A DNA stretch of 64,000 nucleotides from Pseudomonas karstica (GCF_009707515.1 NZ_WLYI01000022.1:1-64000); one strand, 5' to 3'. Counted from the first letter of the stretch, positions 7,253-17,040 are shown. Numbers and translations: made by a program. The notes: generated from the letters alone by a model not told the origin.

Positions 7253-8275
7253 ATGTCCCGCACGATCCGTTTTCACAAGTTTGGTCCGGCCGAGGTGCTC
7301 AAATGCGAAGAGCATGCAGCCGCAAAGCCCGCACCGGGCGAAGTGCAGGTGCGTGTCGAAGCGATTGGCATCAGTTGGTACGACATTCTCTGGCGTCAGA
7401 ACCTGGCGTCGTCCCATGCTCGCCTGCCGTCAGGCCTGGGCCATGAAATGGCAGGGGTAGTGGTGGCTGTGGGCGAGGGCGTCGACGACTTGACGCTGGG
7501 TGACAAGGTTGCCAGTTTTCCGGCCGAGAGCCCCAACGACTATCCTGTGTATGGCGAACAGATCGTCCTGCCACGCTCGGCCCTGGTCCGTTACCCGGAT
7601 GTGTTGAGCCCGGTGCAGGCCAGCGTGCACTACACGCCGCTGTTGATTGCCTACTTTGCCTATATCGACCTGGCGCGGGTCAAACCGGGGCAGTTTGCCC
7701 TGGTGACGGACGCCAGTCACTGTGCCGGCCCTTCGTTCGTGCAACTGGGGAAAGCCCTGGGCGTACGGGTGATCGCCGCGACCAAGACGTCTGATGAGCG
7801 CGAATACCTGCTGTCCCTGGGGGCAGAGAAGGTTATCGTCACCGAAGAGCAGGACTTGCTGATGCAAATCAACAAGTTCACTGACAATCGTGGCGTCGAT
7901 GTCGTGTTTGACGGCTTGGGTGGTCCGCAAATGTCGCTGCTGGGCGATGTGTTGGCACCCCGTGGCAGCCTGGTGCTCTATGGCTTGCAGGGTGGCAACC
8001 AGACGCCATTCCCGGCGTGTGCCGCGTTCCAGAAGAATATTCAGTTCTTTGTGCATTGCATCGGTAATTTCACCGGCAAGCCGGAACTGGGCATTATCCA
8101 GGATCAGGTGGCGCTGCAACGGGCGTTGCGTGACATCAATCAGTTGACTGCCGACAAGGTGTTGGTACCACTGAAGACAACGGTGTTCCCATTCAGCCAG
8201 TTCGTCGAGGCTCACCGCTACATGGATGAATGCCCGTGCCGTGAGCGTGTAGCGTTGCAGGTAGAAGCTGTTTGA
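7253..8275 (+). CDS. MDR-family NAD(P)H quinone oxidoreductase / alcohol dehydrogenase-like
   Basis: A 340-residue medium-chain dehydrogenase/reductase. An N-terminal GroES-like domain (GLGHEMAGVVVAVGEGV, about residues 62-78) precedes a Rossmann domain (ALVTDASHCAGPSFVQLGKA). The Cys/His zinc ligands of classic alcohol dehydrogenases are not evident, so the zinc-free quinone oxidoreductase subfamily is more likely. ATG 7253 is chosen over the frame's upstream extension because GAGG precedes it and family homology begins at MSRTIRFHKFG. It is probably controlled by the divergent LysR gene. Substrate unknown. Confidence 0.8.
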   Translation: MSRTIRFHKFGPAEVLKCEEHAAAKPAPGEVQVRVEAIGISWYDILWRQNLASSHARLPSGLGHEMAGVVVAVGEGVDDLTLGDKVASFPAESPNDYPVYGEQIVLPRSALVRYPDVLSPVQASVHYTPLLIAYFAYIDLARVKPGQFALVTDASHCAGPSFVQLGKALGVRVIAATKTSDEREYLLSLGAEKVIVTEEQDLLMQINKFTDNRGVDVVFDGLGGPQMSLLGDVLAPRGSLVLYGLQGGNQTPFPACAAFQKNIQFFVHCIGNFTGKPELGIIQDQVALQRALRDINQLTADKVLVPLKTTVFPFSQFVEAHRYMDECPCRERVALQVEAV

Positions 8276-8979
8276 CCTGTGGGAATATTCGCAAACCGCC
8301 ATTGCTCTGAGCCATGAATGGGTTAAATACGCCATTTGAAAGGGTTGAGCATGCCTGCGTGCTGAACAGCTGACCCGACGCTTTGCCCCCGTAGATGATA
8401 TACCCGACCCGGACGCCGCCCTGAATTCCAGTGCGGCGCCGCTGTATAGCGCTCGTTCACTGCTTTGCCTTTCCCCCATCTGAACTGGTTTATGCGTCGG
8501 TTCTGTATCTGTTAATCATTATTCAAGCGCTGATAATTGCCTGGTCATTTTCATCTCAAGGACTGAGCGATGAACCAACGCCTCAAGTTAAAATCTTTGC
8601 CTGTTGAAACCAACCTCCCGCAGATATCAAGAATGTAGGCGTGTGCCGTGGCGCATTTCAATCGGGACCACAACTTGTAGTTAACTTATTTCGTTTGTGT
8701 GCGTCAGGCACTTCTTTAATTTATGAACTAAATAAGAGTAGGAGGGCGTAGGAGTGTTCCTAGGCACACCTTTTCGGGGCAATGCCGGAAAACCCTTGGC
8801 TTTGCTTGGGCTTTAGAGCACTCCTCACCTCAGGTCTTTCCACTAATTGTCTTGTTGTGCGGTGTTAATGTTTGGCAATCCCTACATCTCGCAATAGACG
8901 TTATCCCTATGGAAACAGCAGTAGAGCAAGTGCCTTTAACGGTTGTTCGAAACTGATATTTCAATTCAGGTAGTAAAAT
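8276..8979 (+). other. 704-nt gap: probable long structured leader of the 8980-11845 operon
   Basis: It contains a 22-residue ORF (8570-8638) with a good ribosome site, an AT-rich zone (about 8680-8745), and AGGAGTG (8750-8756) that can pair with CACTCCT (8819-8825), enclosing a GC-rich segment. No known riboswitch or tRNA was recognised. The length and structure suggest leader-based control, but this is unproven. Confidence 0.3.
8570..8638 (+). CDS. Possible 22-residue leader peptide
   Basis: ATG 8570 follows AAGGA (8558-8562) with 7-nt spacing and gives MNQRLKLKSLPVETNLPQIS plus two residues, then a stop at 8638. No signal peptide or repeated codon typical of attenuators is visible. It may be chance; the well-placed ribosome site is the only support. 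Confidence 0.25.
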   Translation: MNQRLKLKSLPVETNLPQISRM

Positions 8980-10401
8980 ATGAGCGCTATTCATGAGCAG
9001 GCTATGAACCATGTTTATCAACAAGTGTTGCAACGCTTAATAGGGCATTTTTCCCGAGCCGAACGCACGGCACTTCAATTGTTGATTCAGCGTTTAATCG
9101 TGGCGGCTGGCGGGATTGAACAGATTGGCGGCTATAAAGTGCTGGTGACCCATGGAGGGGGTAAAGGCAGCAGCTATACCCTGGCCTTCTTGCGCGCCGC
9201 GCAACTGACTATTGCTGGCCGCTCGCCCAGGACCTTCCACCTACGCGTTGCTACCCTGCGTCACGCCGGCATGACCCAGAAGGCACTGGACACGATTCAC
9301 CGTGGCTACAGTGCACTGTTTTTCCACGAGGATCCGCGGGTAGAACTGCTGATGGTGGAGAACCAGGATGTGCTGCCATTCAATCATCTGCGCCCGGCGT
9401 CCAGTGCCGGTCGAGAGGCCAGCAGGCGCCATATGTTGATGATCGGCCACCTGACTTCAGGTGATATTCGCGCGACACTGTGCAATGACAGCTACCTGGC
9501 CCTGGGAGACTTCTATCAGCGTGTCACTGTATGGGGTGGCGGCGTACATGCATGGGTCAGCGGCGACTCATCGCGCAAACAACGACAGTACCTCGCCTGG
9601 CTGAAAAAAAGCGCGCAGGCTGCGGGGTTGAGCGTGCCAGAGCGTTGGCCGGTGGCGCTCAACAGCCTGTTCGCGCACATGGCTGAATGGAGTGCCGGCT
9701 ACTATCGAGATGTCTATGGCGAGCACTATGTGAGCCCTGACTCGCCCAGCCCGCAAGGCTATCGCCACTTGGCCTACATTGATATCGCCGACTTGATCAG
9801 TGACCTGGATAAAGCAGCCACCCCCTTGCTGACGCAGTTCCTGGGTTACCAACCGGATGAGTTCGGCTTTCATTTCAGTAATCCGGCCTATGCCAATCCA
9901 TTATTTATGGCCCACCTGCGTGGCTTGCAGGCCCAGTGTTTGCGCGAGCTTGACTACGCGTCTGGTGTGAATGGTTTCATGCAACAGGCCCATGTGTTCA
10001 TGGGGCACAAAAGCATTCCAGGCGAGCTGATTGCTCAAGCTGGAAGCCAGGATGGGCGCATTCTGTCGACTACCTATACCCAGGAGTTCTTTGGCCTGGA
10101 TGAAAACCAACTGACCTGCCTGTTGTTTTCCCCCTTTATTCACCACGGTGAACGTCTCGAAAGCTATTTGCGCCATTGCCATCCGGGAATGCTGGTAGCA
10201 CTCCCCGAGTTGCACAAGGCGCTTCAAGGCAAGCCCGTCGCTGACATGCTGCAGAACTGGATTACCGATACCAGCGGGTTGCCGATGACGTTGCTGCTCG
10301 ACCTCTATCGCAAGCGACCAGGCACTGGCACACAAACGCTGAATCAAACGCCTGCCAGGGCACGGCATAAGGCACCAACCTGTCAGCTGTCAGAGCGTTA
10401 A
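8980..10401 (+). CDS. Uncharacterised 473-residue protein, first gene of a pair with a MocR regulator
   Basis: I do not recognise this family. The protein appears soluble, with no signal peptide or membrane segments. A Gly-rich run VTHGGGKGSS (residues 57-66) follows a hydrophobic strand and could be a phosphate-binding loop, though it is not a canonical Walker A. There are many His and aromatic residues in the centre (about 170-300). The C-terminal 25 residues are Thr/Ala/Arg-rich and look disordered. The start ATG has only a weak upstream AGGTAG. It is followed after 37 nt by a MocR-type PLP-binding regulator in the same direction, so the two are probably an operon and may act on an amine or amino acid. 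Confidence 0.6.
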   Translation: MSAIHEQAMNHVYQQVLQRLIGHFSRAERTALQLLIQRLIVAAGGIEQIGGYKVLVTHGGGKGSSYTLAFLRAAQLTIAGRSPRTFHLRVATLRHAGMTQKALDTIHRGYSALFFHEDPRVELLMVENQDVLPFNHLRPASSAGREASRRHMLMIGHLTSGDIRATLCNDSYLALGDFYQRVTVWGGGVHAWVSGDSSRKQRQYLAWLKKSAQAAGLSVPERWPVALNSLFAHMAEWSAGYYRDVYGEHYVSPDSPSPQGYRHLAYIDIADLISDLDKAATPLLTQFLGYQPDEFGFHFSNPAYANPLFMAHLRGLQAQCLRELDYASGVNGFMQQAHVFMGHKSIPGELIAQAGSQDGRILSTTYTQEFFGLDENQLTCLLFSPFIHHGERLESYLRHCHPGMLVALPELHKALQGKPVADMLQNWITDTSGLPMTLLLDLYRKRPGTGTQTLNQTPARARHKAPTCQLSER

Positions 10402-10438
10402 GGGAGGTGGTCTTGCATGTGTATGCCGGAGGGGAGCG

Positions 10439-11845
10439 ATGATCCTCAAAGGCGAGCGGCAAACGGATTTTGCCTATCACGCGGTCTATCGTTACATGAT
10501 CAATCTGATCAGCGAGGTCGGCACTGACGCCCGGGTCAAATTGCCGTCCTTGCGGCAATTGTCCAGGCGACTGAACGTATCGATTTCAACTGTGCAGTAC
10601 GCCTACTCCTTGCTGGAGAAGGAGGGCAGGATCTACTCGGTTGCCAAGTCCGGCTATTACGCCTGGCCGGTGCCCACCCCCTCAGCGGGATGTCCGGGGG
10701 GGGATCTGCTGGAGCGGCTCTATGCCGGCACCCGCCGGCCAGGAATGCTGGTGCTGAGCGTTGACGAACCGGCGCTGCTGGTGTCCCTGGACACTCCGTT
10801 GCTGCAGTTGGAGCGCGTACTGGTGCGCCAATACCCGCGGCATTTGCAACCCTGGTCACAGCCGTGTGGGGTCTGGGAGCTGAGGGCGGCCCTGGCGGCG
10901 CGCTACACCTCGTCGCCGACCCGTTGTTGGCAGGCAGATGACGTCTATATTGGCGCCGATCTGCGGGGCGTGCTGGAAATCCTTATCGAGGTGCTGGACC
11001 TCAAGGGCGCCGCCATTGTTGTCGAATCGCCCTGCGACTGGTCCATTTTGCGGCTCTTGCAAGAGGCCGGTGTGGGAGTCATCGAGTGGCCTGGCAATAC
11101 CCATGGCAACCTGGACCTGGCGGCTTTTGAGCAAGTGTTGCTTACTGAGTCAGTACGCTTGGTTATGCTCTCTTCCAGAGTCAGCCTGCCATCGGGCAGC
11201 ATTATGTCCAGTCGTGAGCGATTGCAGGTAGCTCGTCTGCTGGAACAGCACGGATGCTGGCTGCTGGAAAACGATACCTATGGTGAACTAGGCTTTGAGC
11301 CCCCAGAGGCCGCGCTGCGGGATCTGGTAAATCCTGAACGGTTGATGGTGTTTTCCAGCTTTGAGAAAGTACTCGGGCCGGAGGCACCCTATGGCTATCT
11401 GTTATCACGCCACTTGAGTGCCAAGTTACAGCGTCAGTTCCTGCTGCGAGAATTTCGCTTGTCTTCGATCCGCCAGCGGGCGCTGGCCCAGCTCTATCAA
11501 AGCGGACGAGTGGACCTGCACGTGCAGCAATTGCGGCGCCTGTTGAGTGAACAGGCGGCTGTGATGAGCCGGCGCATCGACGAGCATCTCGGCGAATGGG
11601 CCAACTACAGGATGCCGGTGGCCGGCGCGACCTTCTGGCTAGTCTCGCGGGAGGCAGTAGACATGCGCCAGGTATTCCAATACATGCTGGGCCGGCGGGT
11701 AGTGATTGCCCCGGGTGAATTGTTCAGCGTCAGCGGCTTGTATCAGCAAAACCTGCGGTTGAGCCATACGTTCGACGGTCAGCACAACCTGGACCTGGCT
11801 TTGAATGAGCTGGCTCAAGCGTTAAAACAGGCGCAGATTGCCTGA
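10439..11845 (+). CDS. MocR/GntR-type regulator with aminotransferase-like domain
   Basis: A 468-residue protein. The N-terminal GntR winged helix (residues about 10-75; KLPSLRQLSRRLNVSISTVQ) is linked to a fold-type I aminotransferase domain. The PLP lysine is present as Lys310 in SSFEKVLGPE, replacing the usual SFSK. The arginine usual after it (PGLRxGY) is absent (APYGY), so substrate carboxylate contacts may differ. MocR proteins sense PLP or a PLP-amino acid adduct and usually control a neighbouring gene; here that is most likely the preceding gene or the cluster itself. GGGGAGCG precedes ATG 10439. Confidence 0.8.
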   Translation: MILKGERQTDFAYHAVYRYMINLISEVGTDARVKLPSLRQLSRRLNVSISTVQYAYSLLEKEGRIYSVAKSGYYAWPVPTPSAGCPGGDLLERLYAGTRRPGMLVLSVDEPALLVSLDTPLLQLERVLVRQYPRHLQPWSQPCGVWELRAALAARYTSSPTRCWQADDVYIGADLRGVLEILIEVLDLKGAAIVVESPCDWSILRLLQEAGVGVIEWPGNTHGNLDLAAFEQVLLTESVRLVMLSSRVSLPSGSIMSSRERLQVARLLEQHGCWLLENDTYGELGFEPPEAALRDLVNPERLMVFSSFEKVLGPEAPYGYLLSRHLSAKLQRQFLLREFRLSSIRQRALAQLYQSGRVDLHVQQLRRLLSEQAAVMSRRIDEHLGEWANYRMPVAGATFWLVSREAVDMRQVFQYMLGRRVVIAPGELFSVSGLYQQNLRLSHTFDGQHNLDLALNELAQALKQAQIA

Positions 11846-11960
11846 GTGGAGAGGGCATTTGAATTTTCCTTGCTTGGTGTAGGATCGATACCGTCGCGCA
11901 GTAGTCCAACTCTCAGTAAACTGCATTTTTCAAATTTTTCTCCTATTCAGAGGTTTATGC

Positions 11961-13607
11961 ATGACTCTCAGTCCTTTTGCGGGCAAACCGGCGCCAGCTC
12001 AGTTGTTGGTGGACATCCCGCGACTGGTAACGGCCTATTACACCGGCCAGCCTGATGCAGCGATCTCCACCCAACGTGTGGCCTTTGGTACCTCCGGGCA
12101 CCGTGGCAGCTCGTTCGACTTGAGTTTTAACGAATGGCATGTGCTTGCGATCAGCCAGGCCATCTGCCTGTACCGTGAAGCCCAGGGCATCAACGGCCCG
12201 CTGTTTGTTGGCCTGGACACCCATGCCTTGTCGACCCCGGCTGGGGCCAGTGCCCTGGAAGTGCTAGCGGCCAATGGCGTGCATGTGATGCTCGCCGAAG
12301 GCGACGAATACACCCCGACCCCGGCGATTTCCCACGCCATCATTTGCTACAACCGGGGCCGCACCAGCGGCTTGGCGGATGGCATTGTCATCACCCCGTC
12401 CCACAACCCGCCACAAAGCGGCGGCTACAAGTACAACCCACCCAACGGCGGCCCGGCCGATACCCACATCACCAAGTGGATCGAAGCCAAGGCCAACGAA
12501 TTGCTGGCCAACCAGTTGGCCGGAGTCAAGCGTATTACCCACGCCCAGGCGCTGAAGGCAGATACCACCCATCGCCACGACTACCTCAACAGTTATGTGG
12601 CGGACCTGATCAATGTCATCGATATGGATGCCATCCGTAGCGCCGACCTGCGTCTGGGTGTCGACCCATTGGGTGGCGCTGGCGTGCGCTACTGGTCGGC
12701 GATTGCCGAGCACTACCGCCTGAACCTGGACGTGGTGAACACTGAAGTCGATTCCACCTTCCGTTTCATGAGCGTCGACTGGGATGGCCAGATCCGCATG
12801 GACCCGTCTTCCAGCTATGCCATGCAGGGGTTGATCGGTCTCAAGGAGCGTTTCGACGTAGCCTTCGCCTGCGATCCGGACCACGACCGCCATGGCATCG
12901 TCACGCCGTCTGGTGGCCTGCTGGCTCCGAACAACTACCTGGCGGTGTCTATCGATTACCTGTTTCAGAACCGCCCCCACTGGCGTGCGGATGCGGCCGT
13001 GGGCAAGACCGTGGTCAGCAGTGGCCTGATCGATCGGGTAGCGGCACGTATCGGGCGCCGCCTGTATGAAGTGCCTGTGGGCTTCAAGTGGTTTGCCGAT
13101 GGGCTGTTCGACGGTTCCCTGGGTTTTGGCGGCGAAGAAAGCGCCGGTGCATCGTTCCTGCGCAAGGACGGCAGCGTCTGGAGCACCGACAAGGACGGCC
13201 TGATTCCGGCCCTGCTGGCGGCAGAAATGACCTCGCGCAAAGGCCAGGACCCAAGCCAGATCTACCGTGGGCTGACAGATGAGTTGGGCGAACCGTTCGC
13301 CATCCGTGTTGATGCCAAGGCCACGCCGGCGCAGAAAGCCTTGCTGGGCAAACTGTCGCCCGAGCAGGTGACGTCCACGCAATTGGCAGGGGAAAGCATC
13401 CAGCAGATCCTCAGCCATGCGCCGGGCAACAACCAGGCGATTGGCGGGTTAAAGGTCATGACCGAAAACGGTTGGTTCGCCGCGCGACCTTCGGGCACTG
13501 AGGATATCTACAAGATCTACGCCGAGAGTTTTATCGGCGATGATCACCTCAAGCGCCTGGTGGAAGAGGCTCAGGTGTTGGTTGACGGGGCAATCACTGC
13601 CAACTGA
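11961..13607 (+). CDS. pgm: Phosphoglucomutase (alpha-D-glucose phosphate-specific)
   Basis: A 548-residue enzyme interconverting glucose 1-phosphate and glucose 6-phosphate in the cytoplasm. The phosphoserine loop TPSHNP has Ser147, the metal-binding loop reads DPDHDRHG (about residue 307), the sugar-binding loop is GGEESAG, and the C-terminal phosphate loop is RPSGTED. The length matches the bacterial Pgm family of about 546 residues. It supplies glucose 1-phosphate for glycogen, trehalose or envelope sugars. A hairpin at 13614-13639 ends the gene. Confidence 0.95.
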   Translation: MTLSPFAGKPAPAQLLVDIPRLVTAYYTGQPDAAISTQRVAFGTSGHRGSSFDLSFNEWHVLAISQAICLYREAQGINGPLFVGLDTHALSTPAGASALEVLAANGVHVMLAEGDEYTPTPAISHAIICYNRGRTSGLADGIVITPSHNPPQSGGYKYNPPNGGPADTHITKWIEAKANELLANQLAGVKRITHAQALKADTTHRHDYLNSYVADLINVIDMDAIRSADLRLGVDPLGGAGVRYWSAIAEHYRLNLDVVNTEVDSTFRFMSVDWDGQIRMDPSSSYAMQGLIGLKERFDVAFACDPDHDRHGIVTPSGGLLAPNNYLAVSIDYLFQNRPHWRADAAVGKTVVSSGLIDRVAARIGRRLYEVPVGFKWFADGLFDGSLGFGGEESAGASFLRKDGSVWSTDKDGLIPALLAAEMTSRKGQDPSQIYRGLTDELGEPFAIRVDAKATPAQKALLGKLSPEQVTSTQLAGESIQQILSHAPGNNQAIGGLKVMTENGWFAARPSGTEDIYKIYAESFIGDDHLKRLVEEAQVLVDGAITAN

Positions 13608-13613
13608 CACGCA

Positions 13614-13639
13614 GTGGGAGCGGGCTTGCTCGCTCCCAC
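13614..13639. terminator. REP-like bidirectional hairpin after pgm
   Basis: GTGGGAGCG and CGCTCCCAC form a perfect 9-bp stem around an 8-nt loop. It sits between the convergent pgm and pirin genes. The sequence GTGGGAGCGGGCTTGCTCGC is typical of short interspersed hairpins in Pseudomonas genomes. It may terminate both genes. Confidence 0.65.
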
Positions 13640-13663
13640 ATAGGATCAGTGTCAGGCCTGGAA

Positions 13664-14359
13664 TCAAGCCAGATCGACCAGCACGATTTCACTGTCTTCA
13701 ACGGCAGTGACCCGCAATACTTGCTCATCCTGCACCGCCACCCCATCTCGAGCTTGCGCACGCAAGCCATTGACTTCAATCACTCCCGTCGCCGGCACCA
13801 GATACGCACGACGCCCGTCGTCGAGGCGGTACTCGGCCGTTTCCCCGGCTTTCAGGCTGGCCGCCACCAGGCGGGCATCGGCGCGGATACGTAAACTTTG
13901 ATCGTCACCGGCCTTGCCACTGGCCAAGGTCACAAAGCCTTCGCGATCACCTTTTGGAAACGGCTTGGCCCCCCAGGACGGCGGCAAACCGGCTTCATTC
14001 GGAATAATCCAGATCTGGAAGATCTTGGTCGCCGTGGCCTCCAGGTTGTATTCGCTGTGAGCGATACCGGTACCCGCGCTCATCACCTGCACATCGCCAG
14101 CCTCGGTACGGCCTTTGTTGCCCAGGTTGTCTTCGTGGCTGATGGCACCTTCACGAACATAGGTGATGATTTCCATATCGCGGTGCGGGTGTTTCGGGAA
14201 ACCGGTACCCGGGGCGATGATGTCGTCGTTCCACACCCGCAGGTTGCCCCAGTGCATACGCTTGGGGTCATGGTATTCGGCGAAGGAAAAGTGGTGATGG
14301 GCATCCAGCCAACCGTGGTGGGCACCGCCCAGGGAGGTAAAAGGTCGAAGTTCAAGCAT
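13664..14359 (-). CDS. Pirin family protein (YhhW-like bicupin)
   Basis: A 231-residue bicupin. The start at 14359 (MLELRPFTSLGG) is chosen because AGGAG precedes it at the right distance. Metal ligands are His57, His59, His101 and Glu103 (FPKHPHRDMEI; GIAHSEYN), identical in position to E. coli YhhW, which has quercetin 2,3-dioxygenase activity in vitro. The physiological role of bacterial pirins is not settled. It is divergent from the helicase gene at 14578. Confidence 0.9.
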   Translation of the reverse strand: MLELRPFTSLGGAHHGWLDAHHHFSFAEYHDPKRMHWGNLRVWNDDIIAPGTGFPKHPHRDMEIITYVREGAISHEDNLGNKGRTEAGDVQVMSAGTGIAHSEYNLEATATKIFQIWIIPNEAGLPPSWGAKPFPKGDREGFVTLASGKAGDDQSLRIRADARLVAASLKAGETAEYRLDDGRRAYLVPATGVIEVNGLRAQARDGVAVQDEQVLRVTAVEDSEIVLVDLA

Positions 14360-14577
14360 GATCGTCTCCTGTTGATGGTGCCTATCATCCAGCAGGGCAT
14401 CATCGATAAAAAGCGTAAAAAATGCCTGATTCCTATCCACTAATTCGATGTTTATTTGGCGCTTTGACTTTCACTTCATCGCTTAACTGCATGACCCTAA
14501 AGCAATTGGCTGGAACTGAGCGTAAATTCCGGCGACCATGGCGCTTCTCAAGGCCAACCCCCATTGCAGGAGTCCGC

Positions 14578-17037
14578 GTGCCGCAACAACAGCCTGACTT
14601 GCCCCCCGAACTGCGGCCCCTGGCCGAAATGCCCCTGTTGAAACGGCTTGCCGCCCGGCTATTCGGGCATGGCTTGACCCGCCTGCGCGCCCAGCACCGG
14701 TTTTCCTGGTTGCACGGTCAGGCAGACGGGTTTCGTAGCGGGCACACGGCAGGTGTGGAGTATGGTTACAAGGAGGGTAAGCTCGAGGGTATCGAACAGG
14801 GGCGCCAGGTCTTGCTGATCCGCGATTTGCGTTCTCAGGAAGATCGGGTGCCCAAGGTAGACGATCATTTGTTCGACGACTGGCGCCTGCCCCTGACGAC
14901 CGACCTGAAAAAGCGCATCAAGGCCGATGTGGTGCGTCTGTTACCAGCCCATGCCCAGCCAAGCTCCGCCCAGTGGAAGATGATTTTCAGCGATACGCCA
15001 TCCACCTCGGTGATTGCCGGTGCCGGTGCGGGTAAATCCACCTCTCTGGTATTACGTATCCTGCTGCTTACTCATTACTTGGGCTTTGAGCTGAATTCGA
15101 TGACGGTGGTGACGTTCACCCGGGAGTCACGCAAGGACTTCATCAACAAGCTCATGGAAATTCTCGGCCTGTGGGGCCAACCCCTTGGTCTGAAAGAGGC
15201 CCAGGCGGTGGTGCGCACCTTCCATTCGCGTATCTTGCCGATGGTGCGTAGCCTGCCAGGCTTGGAGCGGTTGCAAGCGTTTGAAAACCTCAATGCCCGC
15301 ACCGAAGCGGGGTTTGATGAGGTAGATAGCAACCCCTTCGAGCTGCGCATCAACGACACCCAGCGTCAGCAACTGAATACGTGTTACTACGGGCTCTACG
15401 GCCGTCATGAGCGTTTTCGTGAGTTACTGGCGCCCCTGGCACGCCATGCCTTGCAACTCAAGGAGCTGGAGCGGGACCATCCGGATGTGCAAAAGCGCGT
15501 GGCGGTGACTGAGCTGGCGGCCAAGCGCGATGAAGAACTCTGCGATGTCATTGAAGACCTGTGGTTTCGCGCAGGGGCCTGGCCGATCAAGGGCATTGAG
15601 CCGAATCGCCAGACGGTGCAAATCAACGGTGCACAGTTCCATTGCCACGGTTACATTGCCGAACTGGATGCCTGGGTAGTGCTGGGCTTCGATCCTCGCG
15701 AGAACGCGGGGATCAGCCGGCCCGGCGCCAAGCTGTCGGTGCGGGCCGAGTGGGCTGTAAAGCGCACGCTGTTTCAAGCTTTTTGCCGCAAGCCTTTGAT
15801 ATGGCTTGAAAGTTATGATTCATCAAAACGTCTATCAAGCAGCCTGGCAGGGGACGCTACTGCCGGCCCGGGGTTTGATTACAAGGTTAAAGGTGAACTG
15901 GCCAGCACGCCGCTGCTGGACAGCTTTGTCACGGCAGCCGGGTTTATCGAGAACCTAGGCCTGGATGTGCCCACCGCCGTGGGACAAATGAGCTTTGCCA
16001 AGGATGATCCGGACCGTTTTTTCTTTGAGGCCCTGGGCATTTTCTGGAAAGCCCTGGAAGATCACCTGCTGGACCAATCGCCGCCGATCATGACCTACAA
16101 TCGGATGTTCTCGCTGTTTGGCGAAAATACCCCGGAAAACCTCAAGTTGCTCAGCGACGGGTTATTGCGACCGATGTCGCACCTGATGATCGACGAATTC
16201 CAGGACGTGTCGCCGCAGATCGTCTCGTGGATCCGCGCCAGCCTGCGGGAAATTCGTAGCCGGGGCCCGGCGATGCATGTGGGCCGTGGCGCTCAGCGTT
16301 CTTCGCTGTTGTGTGTGGGGGACGACTGGCAGTCGATCTATGGCTGGCGTGGCAGCTCGCCCAAATACTTCATGGAATTCAACAATGAGTTCTCGTCGCC
16401 TGCGACGACCCGGGTGATGCTGGGGGAGAACTACCGCAGCCATCAATATGTAATTGATGCCGCCGAACACATCGTACGGGCTGCGCCGGCCATCAGTGGC
16501 AAGAAGGCCAAGGCGAGCGGAGCACCGAAAGCCCTGGTGCCGGTGGTGGTGCGTGATCGTGATGATGCAGCCTTGGCCCAGCAACTGTTGGTGCACTACC
16601 AGCAAGGCGATTCAATCTTGATGCTGTATCGAAAAAGTAGCGATAAGCTTTTGATTAATGAGCATATTCAGTCAGTAGTTAACCTGGATTCGAATTTGCC
16701 GCCTGCCGCGCGTCGGCTCAAACAGTTGACCTATCACAGCGCCAAGGGGCTACAGGCGGATGCGGTGTTCCTGCTCGGGGATTGCCAGCACCTCACCCGT
16801 TCACCCTACAAGAACCAGGTCTACCAAATGGCGGGGCTAGGCAAGGAAGGCGATGCCGAACCGTACGACTCGGCGCAGAAAGATGAAGTGTTGCGCCTGG
16901 CCTATGTGGGCATTACCCGGGCAGTGAGCCATTGCTATTGGTATATCGAAGGGCAGGATGCCCAAGGGGTGAATGTGCCGAAGGCGTCGGACCGTGTGGC
17001 GGGGGACAAGGCGTTTTTTGATGATCAGCGTGTGTAG
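14578..17037 (+). CDS. UvrD/Rep-type superfamily 1 DNA helicase
   Basis: An 819-residue protein from GTG 14578, which follows AGGAG by 5 nt. The frame is open further upstream, but that part overlaps the pirin promoter. Walker A is AGAGAGKST (Lys153) and the Walker B/DEXQ box is DEFQD (residues 539-543). Motif III (WQSIYGWRGSSP), motif IV (ENYRSH) and motif V/VI (TYHSAKGLQADAVF; RLAYVGITRA) follow in order. About 140 N-terminal residues before the Q/ATPase region have no clear motif. It resembles helicase IV/UvrD-like enzymes; function in repair is inferred. Confidence 0.85.
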   Translation: MPQQQPDLPPELRPLAEMPLLKRLAARLFGHGLTRLRAQHRFSWLHGQADGFRSGHTAGVEYGYKEGKLEGIEQGRQVLLIRDLRSQEDRVPKVDDHLFDDWRLPLTTDLKKRIKADVVRLLPAHAQPSSAQWKMIFSDTPSTSVIAGAGAGKSTSLVLRILLLTHYLGFELNSMTVVTFTRESRKDFINKLMEILGLWGQPLGLKEAQAVVRTFHSRILPMVRSLPGLERLQAFENLNARTEAGFDEVDSNPFELRINDTQRQQLNTCYYGLYGRHERFRELLAPLARHALQLKELERDHPDVQKRVAVTELAAKRDEELCDVIEDLWFRAGAWPIKGIEPNRQTVQINGAQFHCHGYIAELDAWVVLGFDPRENAGISRPGAKLSVRAEWAVKRTLFQAFCRKPLIWLESYDSSKRLSSSLAGDATAGPGFDYKVKGELASTPLLDSFVTAAGFIENLGLDVPTAVGQMSFAKDDPDRFFFEALGIFWKALEDHLLDQSPPIMTYNRMFSLFGENTPENLKLLSDGLLRPMSHLMIDEFQDVSPQIVSWIRASLREIRSRGPAMHVGRGAQRSSLLCVGDDWQSIYGWRGSSPKYFMEFNNEFSSPATTRVMLGENYRSHQYVIDAAEHIVRAAPAISGKKAKASGAPKALVPVVVRDRDDAALAQQLLVHYQQGDSILMLYRKSSDKLLINEHIQSVVNLDSNLPPAARRLKQLTYHSAKGLQADAVFLLGDCQHLTRSPYKNQVYQMAGLGKEGDAEPYDSAQKDEVLRLAYVGITRAVSHCYWYIEGQDAQGVNVPKASDRVAGDKAFFDDQRV

Positions 17038-17040
17038 ACG

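Noticed and set aside
12264..13418. A 384-codon frame antisense to pgm
   Set aside because: The pgm frame has all catalytic loops; the antisense frame has none.
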